From positions 3,787,337 to 3,851,336 of the forward strand of contig CAXIPT010000006.1 in NCBI GenBank assembly GCA_964030475.1: a DNA stretch of 64,000 nt. Reading direction: 5' to 3'. This document shows, in pieces, positions 62,981 through 64,000 of this stretch. The translations under genes and the position numbers were made by a program. This DNA is from Tethya wilhelma. Lineage: Eukaryota; Porifera; Demospongiae; Tethyida; Tethyidae. The notes beneath the pieces are model-generated. The model was not told the DNA's origin. It searched no databases and worked only from the letters and a program-made list of their open reading frames with translations. Numbering within the stretch: the first letter of the stretch is position 1; each line of letters begins with the position of its first letter.

Positions 62981-64000
62981 CTAAGCTAGCCTCTCAATTA
63001 TGTTAGCTAATCTTGAGTTGACGGGAATAATCTTAGTATCCAGGCCAGGTGTCTCTCCACGAAGGTCAAACTCAAGTTCAACACCCGGACAAAAGATGAG
63101 ACAATAAGTTGAGCCACCATAGTGAAACGTTCCCATCTGTTGCCCTTTCCTAACTTTCTGTCCCTCACTAACTCTGATTTCACATGATGATATTTCAGCC
63201 ATCCCCACTGCAATGAAACACACCATTCCAATGTAACGGTTATCAGCCTCAATGAATAGTAGGGAACGGGCAGCAACGGCAGTGAGGAAAGCTTGAGATA
63301 GGCGTAGTGGCTATGCAGAAACTCCAACAGAGTTAGCTGCTGCATAGTAGTTTCCATCGACATTGTAAGCCTTAACAATGGTACCATCTACTGGACTATG
63401 CCAACGATGGTAGCTGAGTGCTGTGAGATGTGCTTGATAAACCGTTCCTCCGACAAAGCTCTCAGCAAGAGGGTCGCTTGCAAGCATGTGGATTATAGAG
63501 TAAGGTTGTGACTTAATCCAGAATCTGCCCTGACGCTCTACATTGAAAGCAAGTTTGTATGGTGCTGATTCACAAGCATTGACTATGATTCGGCTGTCAT
63601 TGGGAAATGCAATTGGACGAGCACCTGGACGGAATTCCCTGGTAAAGAAATCATCCCAAGAACTGAATCCGTAATGCTCCTTTGTTGGGTCACATTTGAA
63701 TTCCTCTACAAAGTTCGGCATTGCTTTCATTGCACTCTCACCAAACCACCCCTTTCTAGGGTCTTTGTTCAACACGTACCGCGAGTCTTCTGATTTTAGA
63801 AACAAACATCGATGATTCAAAATTCTCTTCAAGTGTGTGTTGACCTTTTTGCTTAGAAATACACCAATACCACCATCTGCTATCATTAGACTGGCAAAAA
63901 TATTAGTGAGAGGAAGGCCAACTGTAGCAGTTTCATTAAACTCAGGAGCCTTTGTTAGTATGGTATCCATCATGCGAAGCAGTTCTTGATAATTCCTTGC
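62981..64000 (-). CDS. Phosphatidylserine-decarboxylase-like enzyme (partial, in-frame stop)
   Basis: Pyruvoyl-dependent decarboxylase family. The frame enters from the right edge and reads NYQELLRMMDTILTKAPEFN, a PSDC-type N-terminal region. It continues GWFGESAMKAMPNF, HYGFSSWDDFFTREFRPGAR and NACESAPYKLAFNV, then the catalytic-domain block YHRWHSPVDGTI. A TAG at about 63312 interrupts after VGVSA. The same frame continues PLRLSQAFLTAVAARSLLFI, IGMVCFIAVGMAEISSCEI and the self-cleavage motif GGST (HYGGSTYCLIF), ending NIIERLA. PSDC plus PS_Dcarbxylase is the layout of fungal PsiD-type tryptophan decarboxylases as well as of uncharacterised PSDs, so the substrate may not be phosphatidylserine. 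Whether the stop is real is unknown. Confidence 0.8.

Overview
This is animal nuclear DNA, most likely from a sponge (Porifera). It carries spliced metazoan genes (a USP3-type deubiquitinase, a ZNF410-type zinc-finger factor, CYP3-clan P450s with 13 exons, a TMEM17-like exon, a DEATH-NACHT-LRR receptor). Introns are short with GT/AG ends, GT/CT microsatellites are abundant, and there are several families of small repeats and transposon relics. The sponge assignment rests on this overall look (NLR type, compact genes, transposase relic type) and is an inference.

Layout. 1-3.5 kb: USP3-like gene on the minus strand, running off the left edge, with a tiny membrane-protein ORF facing away from its promoter. 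3.5-8.5 kb: gene-free, including a 1.83-kb pure poly(T) run that is probably an assembly artefact. 8.5-15 kb: two-exon ZNF410-like factor. 15.8-18.5 kb: complete 13-exon CYP3-clan P450 (minus). 18.7-24.1 kb: alpha-arrestin cluster of two convergent, partly identical genes, one internally deleted pseudogene and one gene lacking its first exon. 24.3-28 kb: two small secreted or Cys-rich genes. 29-30 kb: decayed DDE transposase. 30.5-33.5 kb: NLR gene with an in-frame stop before its LRR tail. 34.4-40 kb: TMEM17-like last exon, TRAF-like RING exon and an intact non-LTR retrotransposon. 42.5-43.4 kb: sulfotransferase. 43.6-47 kb: dispersed repeats. 47.4-48.9 kb: six-exon GPC1/DUF2838 acyltransferase. 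49.4-62.6 kb: UDP-glycosyltransferase array (two intact genes, one chimera, one pseudogene, one relic) with a second 13-exon P450 inside it. 63-64 kb: phosphatidylserine-decarboxylase-like gene with an in-frame stop, running off the right edge.

Functionally, the right half is rich in phase I/II metabolism (P450, sulfotransferase, UGTs) plus a decarboxylase and a lipid acyltransferase. This would suit xenobiotic handling or specialised metabolism, although co-regulation cannot be seen from sequence. Recent duplication and gene conversion are the main theme: the arrestin palindrome, the near-identical haem exon of the two P450s, and the UGT array. Six isolated N characters, several beside microsatellites, mark places where the assembly should not be trusted.

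Exon boundaries were deduced by hand from splice signals, reading phase and family knowledge. No alignment or database search was run.
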